Source: Moorena bouillonii PNG
GTDB lineage: Bacteria; Cyanobacteriota; Cyanobacteriia; Cyanobacteriales; Coleofasciculaceae
DNA length: 64,000 bases
Direction: 5' to 3'
NCBI RefSeq assembly: GCF_001942495.1
Contig: NZ_MKZS01000001.1
Location: forward strand, 2,935,665 to 2,999,664
The position numbers and the translations under genes were made by a program. Shown one piece after another: positions 16,033-23,360 of the stretch. The notes under the pieces are model-generated. The model was not told where the DNA came from. It did not search any database and saw nothing but the letters and a program-made list of their open reading frames with translations. The first letter of the stretch is position 1. Each line of letters starts with the position of its first letter.

Positions 16033-16253
16033 GTAGGGTGGGCAAAGTAATCTGATCGTGAATACTGATTTGAAGCAAACTATTTTGGCGTTGCTGAATT
16101 AATGAATGAATGCGCGATCATCTGGTTTTGTTGAAGCCCCCTAAATCCCCCAACTTTGGGGGACTTTTAGAGTTTTTTCCCCCCAGAATTGGGGGGTTAG
16201 GGGGGCGAAACCATACCCAGAATCAGCAACGCCACTATTTTTGCCCACCCTAC
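16033..16253. repeat. Palindromic repeat GTAGGGTGGGCAAAG...TTGCCCACCCTAC, interrupted
   Basis: The outer arms GTAGGGTGGGCAAA and TTTGCCCACCCTAC pair. An intact copy of the same element follows at 16285-16350. In this copy a 147-bp MITE (16087-16233) has inserted in the loop. A related palindrome lies at 31058-31124. Confidence 0.85.
16087..16233. mobile_element. 147-bp MITE with 13-bp inverted ends and 8-bp target duplication
   Basis: The left end GGCGTTGCTGAATT and the right end AATCAGCAACGCC are inverted repeats with one mismatch or gap. On both sides stands the same 8-base sequence ACTATTTT (16079-16086 and 16234-16241), so it is a real transposition product. The interior carries nested CCCCCAACTTTGGGGG-type palindromes and no gene. 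It must be mobilised by a transposase encoded elsewhere. Confidence 0.85.
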
Positions 16254-16284
16254 AAGCTTGCGTGTCAAAAAAATAGCAATTAAA

Positions 16285-16350
16285 GGACGGTGGGCAAAGT
16301 AATCTGATCGTGAATACTGATTTGAACCAAACTTTTTTTGCCCACCCTAC
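16285..16350. repeat. Uninterrupted copy of the GGTGGGCAAAG palindrome
   Basis: GGACGGTGGGCAAAGTAATC, then TGATCGTGAATACTGATTTG and TTTGCCCACCCTAC. It differs from 16033-16253 by a few bases and lacks the MITE, which gives the empty-site sequence. Confidence 0.85.
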
Positions 16351-16372
16351 AAGCTACAAGCTTGACATCTTG

Positions 16373-16819
16373 TCAATTTTGTTGTAAGCGAACTAGTTCA
16401 TTGTGGATTCGCCGTTGTAACTTCTGATCGGATTGAGCGCTAACCGTAATTGAATTAAATCGAGATATGGTCAAGTCATGACTTTCAGCAATGGTTTTCG
16501 AGCGCTTACAGTAGTTTACAGCCAGATCTCGGATATTTCGACGTAGAGCTGCTATGGTTTTTACTTGGGTGCAGTTAATCTCAGGAACTATCTTGTCCTT
16601 ATCTTTAGTGAATTCCTGAATATCCTCGTAGACACCTTGACGATTTTGATCGATCGCCAGAACAGCTTTGGCGTAATTCTTCAATTCCTGACTCTTCACT
16701 TCAGATGAGGCTACTGTGGGGATAGCTGCCGTGGGGTCAGGGTCTGGACTGGAAGAACATCCAACCAAAACCACTATCATTCCGGCAAGCCATCCCAAGG
16801 GATAGATAAATTTGGTCAT
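16373..16819 (-). CDS. DUF4168-like lipoprotein
   Basis: The 148-residue product starts with a lipoprotein signal (LAGMIVVLVGC, lipobox LVGC, Cys about residue 21) and a short Pro/Asp linker. A helical domain follows with KNYAKAVLAIDQNRQGVYED, then NYCKRSKTIAESHDLTISRF and final HNELVRLQQN. The last segment (FNxIT...D..L...I...L.RLQ) is the DUF4168 signature. The protein should be anchored in the outer or plasma membrane, facing the periplasm. A paralogue lies at 17514-18026 on the same strand. Function of the family is unknown. Confidence 0.85.
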   Translation of the reverse strand: MTKFIYPLGWLAGMIVVLVGCSSSPDPDPTAAIPTVASSEVKSQELKNYAKAVLAIDQNRQGVYEDIQEFTKDKDKIVPEINCTQVKTIAALRRNIRDLAVNYCKRSKTIAESHDLTISRFNSITVSAQSDQKLQRRIHNELVRLQQN

Positions 16820-16992
16820 TAGTTTTTTGGGAGATAAGCGACCTGCACTGGCTAGCCTGTTCGCGCAGCGTCGGCTTTGCCGAAAGCTGGATTAGTCTAT
16901 TTTTTACTATTGCTAGTGGCTAGCTATTATGGTTCTTTTTCTGATAACTATACCATTTCTCAAATCGGTCAGGTAAACAAGTTGTGGATTTT

Positions 16993-17062
16993 AGGGAATC
17001 GGGAATCGGGAATCGGAAATGGGGAATCGGGAATCGGGAATCGGGAATCGGGAACTTCGGAT
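16993..17062. repeat. Tandem GGGAATC repeat
   Basis: About eight units of GGGAATC/GGAATCG. Similar tracts occur at 44088-44150 (GGGAATCGGGAGTC) and, inverted, at 12004-12075. No gene content. Confidence 0.9.
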
Positions 17063-17241
17063 CAGGGAATAGCGATGCATGGAATCTTCGGTCACTGTTA
17101 GCAACAATTGTTAATTTAAATCCACTACAACCCTTATTTGGTAAAGCTTTAAAATTTCAAAAATTTAGTTTTTAGGCTAAATACTATCTCAAGTTTATGA
17201 CAAATTAACATACTCAGTACGGAAGACCCCTTTTTTGGAAC

Positions 17242-17425
17242 TATAGCGTTTTACACACTTATGAGGTACACAGGATTGTTTCCCACTTCCGACTTCCCTC
17301 TTCTGACATCATGTCAGGATAATTACCCTTAATCAAAATCTCCCCCATCTCCCCATCTCCCGATCTCCCCATCTCCCGATCTCCCCACACCCCACACCCC
17401 ACACCCCACACCCCACACCCCACGC
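17242..17425. repeat. MITE-like left end plus CTCCCCATCTCCC and ACACCCC tracts
   Basis: TATAGCGTTTTACACACTTA followed by GAGGTACACAGGATTG is the left end of the element family seen at 4236 and 50434. It runs into tandem CCCCATCTCCCGATCT and then CACCCCA units. A matching right end is not obvious (only CCTAAAAACATATAAT near 17440). Confidence 0.65.
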
Positions 17426-17513
17426 TTTTCCTAAAAACATATAATTATGGTTGAAGTATGGTTGACGTTATGCTTCAAGGGAATAAGTTGCTGATTCTTA
17501 GAGCTATATCTAG

Positions 17514-18026
17514 CTAAAAGCTAGCGTCAAATTTTGCTTGTTGAATACGCACTAATTCACTTTGAATCTGTTCCCGTAAATTTTCATTATCTTGCATCTC
17601 AATAGTAATTTCGTTGAAGCGTTTATTTCCTCCTTCGGGAAAATACTTAGAGACAATTCCCTCTGACTGTTGGCAGTAATCTTTAGCAATCTCTTGGGCG
17701 GTCGAGGGGAGCTTACTGATGCTTTCGGAGTCATCGCAGAAAATTTCTGGTTGCTCTCCTAGGATTGTGGTGATTTTTTCATAGGCAGATGCGCGAATAG
17801 GCTCTATTTGTAATAGAACTTCAGCATATTGAGTGACGTCATTAGGACTAATGTCAGAGGTGACATCTTGAGCATAGGCTGAAGTTGTAATAACAAGGGT
17901 ATAAGAGTCTTCAGAAAGCTCAGGGATAAATCCAGATAGCAAACTAATAGCAGTAAGTCCTCCGACAAGGAGAGATTGGGAGAAAAGTTGGGTCAAGCTA
18001 AGTTTTAGAGAGTTAGCAGTGAGCAT
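17514..18026 (-). CDS. DUF4168 domain protein (exported)
   Basis: The 170-residue product has a signal peptide (LSLTQLFSQSLLVGGLTAIS) with likely cleavage after an AYA box near residue 52. The DUF4168 domain follows: VTQYAEVLLQIEPIRASAYE, then YFPEGGNKRFNEITIEMQDN and REQIQSELVRIQQ. It is a paralogue of the lipoprotein at 16373-16819; both end in ELVRLQQ/ELVRIQQ and both have two Cys in the same region (about 90-130), which may be disulfide bonded. Together they are probably periplasmic helical proteins. Function is unknown. Confidence 0.85.
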   Translation of the reverse strand: MLTANSLKLSLTQLFSQSLLVGGLTAISLLSGFIPELSEDSYTLVITTSAYAQDVTSDISPNDVTQYAEVLLQIEPIRASAYEKITTILGEQPEIFCDDSESISKLPSTAQEIAKDYCQQSEGIVSKYFPEGGNKRFNEITIEMQDNENLREQIQSELVRIQQAKFDASF

Positions 18027-18230
18027 GATGATAGATTAGGAGCAAAACAAACAATAACCAAAACCACTAAGGGCTAGTTTAATGTGAATTAATTTATGGG
18101 TGGTAAGTTCCTCATAAGGCAAGATATTCTGGGGATTGGGAAGTGCAGACAGGATAAATATCAAGCATGAGTATAAAAAAAATTTAACCTTCAATCGTTT
18201 AAGCTAGCCTGGGTGAAGCCACTGACTGGT

Positions 18231-19223
18231 CTAAACTCTTGAACTGTTAAAGATTTCACAAAGTTGTATAACCTTAGTTTGTAATGTAGAAAGGGGGTCT
18301 GCTCCGGTTTTGAGGTTGAGGTCTAACTCCAGCAACACCCGCAGAGTGGAGATGAGTTGCTTGGGGGAAAGGAACTCCACGTCTTGTTTGAGGAAGTAAA
18401 CTCGTTTGGGGTTATTGATATTGGCGGTGTTAGCGATCGCATTTGGATCGGTCTGGCCCTCACTCACCAGCAACTTCACCCACAACCAGGTACGAAACTG
18501 AGTAATTAAGGTAGCGACAATCTTTAAAGGAGGTTCATTGTGGTTGATCAAGGCAGCTAACAACTCTAAGGCTTTTGCCCGATCCCCTGCCCGAATCGCC
18601 TCTGCCAGTTGCAAGGTATTTTGAGTATTAGCCACTACCAGGGTGGCAACGGTGCTCTCTTGTAAGGGTTGGTTGTCATACAGCGCGTAGAGTCGTAATT
18701 TTTCCAGTTCGTTGAATAACTGCCGGGTGTCATTGCTAACGGATTCGGCTAAGAGAACAGCCGCACTATTGGTTAGTTTGATCCCAAATTCAACGGAGTA
18801 GGACTTGACCCGATGCACTAGCTGCTGGGTCTTCCAGGGGGGAATCAGAGCAAACTCCCGAATCTCGGCGTACTGTTGCAGTAGTTTCGTGGACTTGAGT
18901 CGTGGATCTGGTCGATGGGGGGTAGTTAGTAACAAAACGGAGTGTTTAGGAATGACTGGTATAGTACGCTCTAATTCTGCCAGTAAATTGTCCGAACATT
19001 GCTGGCACAGGGTTGTATCGACTAACCACACTAGACGTCCACCCATGCCAAACGGAGGAGTCATTACTTGATTCAAGGCTTGAATTACGGCATCTGGTTG
19101 GTCTGGGGAAATTTTGTCATAGTTAAAACTAGCCCAGTTGGGGTCAACTAGGGATTGACGCAGCTTGTCGAGGGCTTGAGCCATGGCAAAGTCATCCTTT
19201 CCCCAATAGAGGTAAATTCCCAT
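18231..19223 (-). CDS. holA: DNA polymerase III delta subunit
   Basis: From the ATG at 19223 (MGIYLYWGKDDFAMAQALD) the product has 330 residues, the usual length. The HolA pattern is clear: IYLYWGKDDF at the start, GMGGRLVWLVD, then LLLTTPHRPDPRLKSTKLLQ, and the C-terminal collar domain AEAIRAGDRAKALELLAALI, ...PLKIVATLITQFRTWLWVKL. Delta opens the beta clamp as part of the clamp loader. A longer frame from 19265 adds 14 unlikely residues. The gene is divergent from the 2H phosphoesterase gene, with 24 bases between starts, so both promoters must overlap the neighbouring coding sequence or be shared. Confidence 0.95.
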   Translation of the reverse strand: MGIYLYWGKDDFAMAQALDKLRQSLVDPNWASFNYDKISPDQPDAVIQALNQVMTPPFGMGGRLVWLVDTTLCQQCSDNLLAELERTIPVIPKHSVLLLTTPHRPDPRLKSTKLLQQYAEIREFALIPPWKTQQLVHRVKSYSVEFGIKLTNSAAVLLAESVSNDTRQLFNELEKLRLYALYDNQPLQESTVATLVVANTQNTLQLAEAIRAGDRAKALELLAALINHNEPPLKIVATLITQFRTWLWVKLLVSEGQTDPNAIANTANINNPKRVYFLKQDVEFLSPKQLISTLRVLLELDLNLKTGADPLSTLQTKVIQLCEIFNSSRV

Positions 19224-19247
19224 ATCAGAACACGTAAGGGGGCAAAA

Positions 19248-20054
19248 TTGGACGATACATATCAAAGTTATCTAAATCGGGTCACACGGCTGACCCTAAC
19301 CGCAACCTATCAATCGCAGTTACTCAATATCCAAGAGTCACCCAAGTTTAAACGTCTCCCTAATGGCAGCAGAGAGCCTGCCCCTTTTCCTGGTTACACT
19401 GTAATCACACCACCTTGGGAGGAAGAGACGAATAATTCAGCATTCTATAATAACATGCAGCAGCTCCAAAAAGAGCTTCTTATGCAACTAGACCCGGGTT
19501 TAATGGTACCGATACCCCCGGATAGTTTTCATTTAACCTTGGCTGACTTGATTTGGGAAAATGCCTACCGAGATGCCACGGCTGAAAATCCACAGTTTGA
19601 AACTCAACTGCTTAAGTCGATACAGGCAAGTTTTGACAAGTCTGTCAGTATCAGCCAGGAAACCTCTTTAGCAAATGGTGGTAATCCTATTAGCTGGCAG
19701 CTATTGGGCTTAATGGTGATGCCCAGGGCGATTGGTGTATGTCTAGCACCCCAGGATGAACAGGCATACAATCGCATTTCCCAGCTGCGCCGGTGTATTT
19801 ATCAAAATTCTGATTTAATGGCTCTAGGTATTGAACAGCAATACCATTTTACGGCTCACATCACTCTAGGATATTTCGGAGATATTCCCCAGGAGTTGGA
19901 TAGCGATCGCATTAGCAATATCCTATTCGAGTTAAGTGGCCAAGCCTTAGAAGCGGAAGGGAGTGTACTATCGATTAGGGAGGCTCAATTAAGGAAGTTT
20001 GACGATATGATGCGCTTCTTGCGGGAACCGGAATGGCCAGTTTTGGAGTTTTGA
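19248..20054 (+). CDS. DUF1868-like 2H phosphoesterase
   Basis: From the TTG at 19248 (LDDTYQSYLNRVTRLTL) the product has 268 residues. It contains two HxT motifs, FHLTLADLIW (about residue 125) and HFTAHITLGYFG (about 220), which define the 2H phosphoesterase superfamily, the group that acts on cyclic phosphates and RNA ends. The overall length and the TPPWEEE and GVCLAPQDEQ segments fit DUF1868-type proteins. The TTG is preferred because AGGGGG lies five bases upstream and the homology starts there; an in-frame ATG at 19155 would overlap holA by 69 bases. The substrate is unknown. Confidence 0.75.
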   Translation: MDDTYQSYLNRVTRLTLTATYQSQLLNIQESPKFKRLPNGSREPAPFPGYTVITPPWEEETNNSAFYNNMQQLQKELLMQLDPGLMVPIPPDSFHLTLADLIWENAYRDATAENPQFETQLLKSIQASFDKSVSISQETSLANGGNPISWQLLGLMVMPRAIGVCLAPQDEQAYNRISQLRRCIYQNSDLMALGIEQQYHFTAHITLGYFGDIPQELDSDRISNILFELSGQALEAEGSVLSIREAQLRKFDDMMRFLREPEWPVLEF

Positions 20055-20109
20055 GTGCTTTCGCGTGCTTAGTGTTTGAGTTGGAGCAGAGTATGGCTTG
20101 GGGTATAGG

Positions 20110-20736
20110 ATGAAAGCATTGTCAATGCATCCGATTATGGAGCAAAGTTTTGCAATTATTGACCAACAGATTGGGGAGCATCAGTTTAATCGAGCTGAGT
20201 ATGCTATTGTGCGCAGGGTAATCCATAGTACAGCTGATTTTGAATTTGCCCAGCTGCTTCGGTTTAGTGAAAATGCGATCGCATCTGGTATTTCTGCACT
20301 GCGGCAGGGAATACCAATTGTTACAGATGTAGGAATGGTCAAACAGGGGATAGCTAGTATGGTGGCAAAAACCTTTGGTAATCCCCTGATCGCAGCAGTA
20401 GACCAGGCACCAGTAGCTCTGCCAGGAAAGACGCGCACGGAAACTGGTTTACTCCGATGTTTCGAGCAGTTTCCGGGGGCTATTTTTGTAATTGGTAATG
20501 CCCCTACGGCATTGTTGGCTTTATGTGAGCAGTTGTCCCACTCTCAGGTCAAACCAGCTTTGGTCATTGGCGCAACCGTTGGGTTTGTGTCAGTGCTGGA
20601 GTCGAAAGCTGCTTTGGCCAAGATATCCATCCCTCAGATTCGGGTTGAGGGAGCTAAAGGAGGGTCTCCAGTGGCTGCAGCTATTTTGAATGGATTGATG
20701 GTATTGGCTTGGGAAAGTAATGAATCCCCGAGATAG
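20110..20736 (+). CDS. cobH: Precorrin-8X methylmutase
   Basis: The 208-residue product starts MKALSMHPIMEQSFAIID and contains RRVIHSTADFEFAQLLRFSE, AIASGISALRQGIPIVTDVG, MVKQGI and KPALVIGATVGFVSVLESK. This is CobH/CbiC, which moves the methyl group of precorrin-8X from C11 to C12 to give hydrogenobyrinate (or the cobalt analogue). The catalytic His is in VIHSTAD. It overlaps the longest possible form of cobL, so the two are cotranscribed. A TTG four codons upstream is an alternative start. Confidence 0.95.
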   Translation: MKALSMHPIMEQSFAIIDQQIGEHQFNRAEYAIVRRVIHSTADFEFAQLLRFSENAIASGISALRQGIPIVTDVGMVKQGIASMVAKTFGNPLIAAVDQAPVALPGKTRTETGLLRCFEQFPGAIFVIGNAPTALLALCEQLSHSQVKPALVIGATVGFVSVLESKAALAKISIPQIRVEGAKGGSPVAAAILNGLMVLAWESNESPR

Positions 20737-20746
20737 CAGCAAAACC

Positions 20747-22072
20747 ATGACCTCGATCCATGTAGTGGGGATTGGTTTAGACGGAGCAGCTAGCTTAACT
20801 GATCAAATCAAGCAGCTGGTGGAACGAGCGACGCTATTGGTTGGAAGTCAGCGCCATTTGGGGTATTTTCCCAACCACCAAGGGTCACAACTGGTATTGG
20901 GTAATTTTACTGACGCTATTGAATTAATTCGTAACCAGCTCGATAGTACTGATGACGATACCCTAATCGTAGTGTTGGTGAGTGGTGATCCATTGTTTTT
21001 TGGCTTAGGACGATTGCTGCTAAGCCAACTTCCTCCCTCAACCCTGAGGTTTCATCCCCATGTCAGTGCAATTCAGTTGGCCTTCAGTCGGATTAAGGTG
21101 CCTTGGCAAGATGCTAAGGTAATCAGTGCTCATGGCCGTTCTATGGAACAACTAATCCCAGCCTTGAAGCAGGGGGTTGAGAAGATTGCAGTGCTCACGG
21201 ATGGCACCAATACACCTGAAGCGATCGCTAAATTATTGCTAGCGCTAGATTTACCCAGTTGCTACCAGTTCTGGGTATGTGAAAATTTGGGAGGTATGGA
21301 TGAACGGGTGCAATGTCTTGATGTAGAAGCAGTATTGAACCAGACCTTTGCGCCCCTGAATGTGGTGGTATTACTACGTCAGGGTGAGTCCGTTGACCAA
21401 TCCCTAGATCCAGACTCCTTACCGATACTGGGATTACCAGATCAGACATTTACTAGTTTTAGCGATCGCCCTGGTTTAATGACCAAGCGAGAAATCAGGC
21501 TGCTGTTACTAGGAGAGTTAGCACTCAAACCAGGGCAAACAGTTTGGGATATTGGTGCAGGAACAGGTTCAGTTTCCATTGAAATTGCTCGTTTATCGAA
21601 CACCTCTCAGGTGTATGCTATTGAAAAAACAGCAATGGGGAGTACTTTGATTGAGCAAAATTGTCAACGTTTGGGCGTTACTAACGTTACCTCAATTCAT
21701 GGTTCAGCACCGGATATTTTGAAAGATTTACCAACACCAAATCGAATTTTTATTGGCGGTAGTGGGGGTAATTTACACTCAATTTTGGATTATTGTGATA
21801 CTCGCTTAGACCTCGATGGTATTTTAGTGTTAGCGTTAGCAACAGTTGAGCGTAGTAATACAGCTTATAGTTGGTTTGAATCTAAACGTTTCCCCCCCTC
21901 CGAGCGCGGGATTAGAGCAAATTCCTTCCCCCCTTCCGCGCGGGGGGTTAGGGGGGATCACTGGAATTATCAATGGTTACAGGTGCAGTTATCAAAGTCG
22001 GTACCTGTGGGCAAACTAACTCGGTTTAATCCTCTTAATCCGATCACTATTGTGACGGCTTGGAAGTGCTGA
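20747..22072 (+). CDS. cobL: Precorrin-6Y C5,15-methyltransferase (decarboxylating)
   Basis: The product (441 residues from the ATG at 20747) has two domains. The N-terminal CbiE-type domain holds IHVVGIGLDGAASLTDQIKQ and VVLVSGDPLFFGLGRLLL; the C-terminal CbiT-type domain holds MTKREIRLLLLGELALKPGQ, TVWDIGAGTGSVSIEIARL and GSGGNLHSILDYC. The enzyme methylates C5 and C15 and removes a carboxyl group in corrin synthesis. An ATG at 20720, which overlaps cobH, is an alternative start. Between residues about 382 and 404 an in-frame stretch (FPPSERGIRANSFPPSARGV) corresponds exactly to a genomic repeat, see findings. The rest continues normally to HLTRFNPLNP-like sequence (KLTRFNPLNPITIVTAW). Confidence 0.93.
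   Translation: MTSIHVVGIGLDGAASLTDQIKQLVERATLLVGSQRHLGYFPNHQGSQLVLGNFTDAIELIRNQLDSTDDDTLIVVLVSGDPLFFGLGRLLLSQLPPSTLRFHPHVSAIQLAFSRIKVPWQDAKVISAHGRSMEQLIPALKQGVEKIAVLTDGTNTPEAIAKLLLALDLPSCYQFWVCENLGGMDERVQCLDVEAVLNQTFAPLNVVVLLRQGESVDQSLDPDSLPILGLPDQTFTSFSDRPGLMTKREIRLLLLGELALKPGQTVWDIGAGTGSVSIEIARLSNTSQVYAIEKTAMGSTLIEQNCQRLGVTNVTSIHGSAPDILKDLPTPNRIFIGGSGGNLHSILDYCDTRLDLDGILVLALATVERSNTAYSWFESKRFPPSERGIRANSFPPSARGVRGDHWNYQWLQVQLSKSVPVGKLTRFNPLNPITIVTAWKC
21891..21958. repeat. Interspersed repeat inside cobL
   Basis: CCCCCCTCCGAGCGCGGGAT, then AATTCCTTCCCCCCTTCCGC and GCGGGGGGTTAGGGGGGATC. It belongs to the CCCCCC...GGGGGGTTAGGGGGG palindromes also found at 4287-4316 and 16140-16207. It is in frame with the gene. 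Confidence 0.7.
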
Positions 22073-22600
22073 GTTTGAGAGTGGTGAGTTCGTAAGTGCT
22101 GAATTCTGATACCCTATCTGCCAATCTCCCCATATCCCCACAAGTTGCCGTGTCATTAGCTGATATTATTCCTACTGTTGCCTATTGCCTCTTGGCCTTT
22201 GCGACTCTGTTCACAACTCAAATAAAAACGCTATATGTAACTTTTAATACAACTTGAAATGGGTTGACTTTGATATCCTAAGCACAATCACACTTAAAGT
22301 AAAGTTAAAAGGGCTTTACCTTAAGGAAACACAAAATATAGACAGAGTTGTCATGGGGTGGAGTTAAAGGATTTGTAGTATCCTATACGGGCAGCTCTTG
22401 TTCTGCTTTTAGGTATTGGGTATGTATTAGACCAAACATCTTGAATATCCAGAGTAATCCCATAGAATTTATTTTGTATAGATTGTACTTGACAAAATGC
22501 CTATTGAGTTTGGTATATATATTGTACTTGGCAAAATACATGAACAGGAGGCGGGAGCTTTCCAAAATCGGCAGATCAACTGGCTTTTCACAAATGCACA
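22073..22600. other. Intergenic stretch upstream of the synthetase region
   Basis: No gene recognised. Two similar segments TTGTACTTGACAAAATGC (22485) and TTGTACTTGGCAAAATAC (22527) occur about 42 bases apart. They could be protein-binding sites or promoter parts (the first contains TTGACA). The rest is unremarkable. Confidence 0.4.
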
Positions 22601-22605
22601 AAAAA

Positions 22606-23309
22606 GTGGTATTATAGTACTCGCAAAAAATACTACACTGTCAAAACCTACAGTAGTACCTAAAGTGTGGTAGCTTTGGAAAACGATTAGGTGGGAGCAA
22701 TTAAACTGAACAGGAGCAATACCATTTTGTTAGAGATATCGAATACTTATCGATCATCAAATGCCTGATTAGAGTGTTCTTTTGGGGTTGCTGAATCTTC
22801 GAATCAATAGGAGTAGGGTGGCCATCCTGCCGCCCCGGAAATGTTGATAATGGGCAAGATGCTCATTCTACCAAGATTTCCGTTCCACAAAACTCCTTTA
22901 ATCCTTCTATTATTAAGCAAAGCCAGCTTTGGAAAAAAAGAAACCGCAATAATCTCAGAAAAAAGTGGTATGCTAGTAATCGCAAGGCACTATCAAAACG
23001 TAGAGTAGTACCTAAAGTGTGGTAGCTTTGGAAAACGATTAGGTGGGAGCAATTAAACTGAACAGGAGCAATACCATTTTGTTAGAGATATCGAATACTT
23101 ATCGATCATCAAATGCCTGATTAGAGTGTTCTTTTGGGGTTGCTGAATCTTCGAATCAATAGGAGTAGGGTGGCCATCCTGCCGCCCCGGAAATATTGAT
23201 AATGGGCAAGATGCCCATTCCACCAAGATTTCCGTTCTACAAAACTCCTTTAATCCTTCTATTATTAAGCAACGCCAGCTTTGGAAACAAAGAAACCGCA
23301 ATAATCTCA
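22606..23309. repeat. Tandem duplication of about 352 bp upstream of the synthetase gene
   Basis: The block from AAAGTGGTA...ACAGTAGTACC to AGAAACCGCAATAATCTCAG is present twice, period 352 bp (CCTAAAGTGTGGTAGC at 22659 and 23011). The copies differ at roughly a dozen positions. Each contains the palindromic element GTAGGGTGGCCATCCTGCC / GGGCAAGATGCCCATTC. The second copy ends 50 bases before the start of the synthetase gene, so both lie in its promoter region. No gene is inside. Confidence 0.85.
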
Positions 23310-23360
23310 GAAAGTGGGATCTCAGGGTTGTAAAGACAAATCAATTCAAAGAATAAGAAT

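Noticed and set aside
17340-17425. Pyrimidine-rich CCCCATCTCCC/ACACCCC tract as a functional site
   Set aside because: The same low-complexity units are found in many gaps and belong to the repeat families.
22348-22617. 89-residue open frame upstream of the synthetase
   Set aside because: No homology, no ribosome site, and the opposite strand is equally open.
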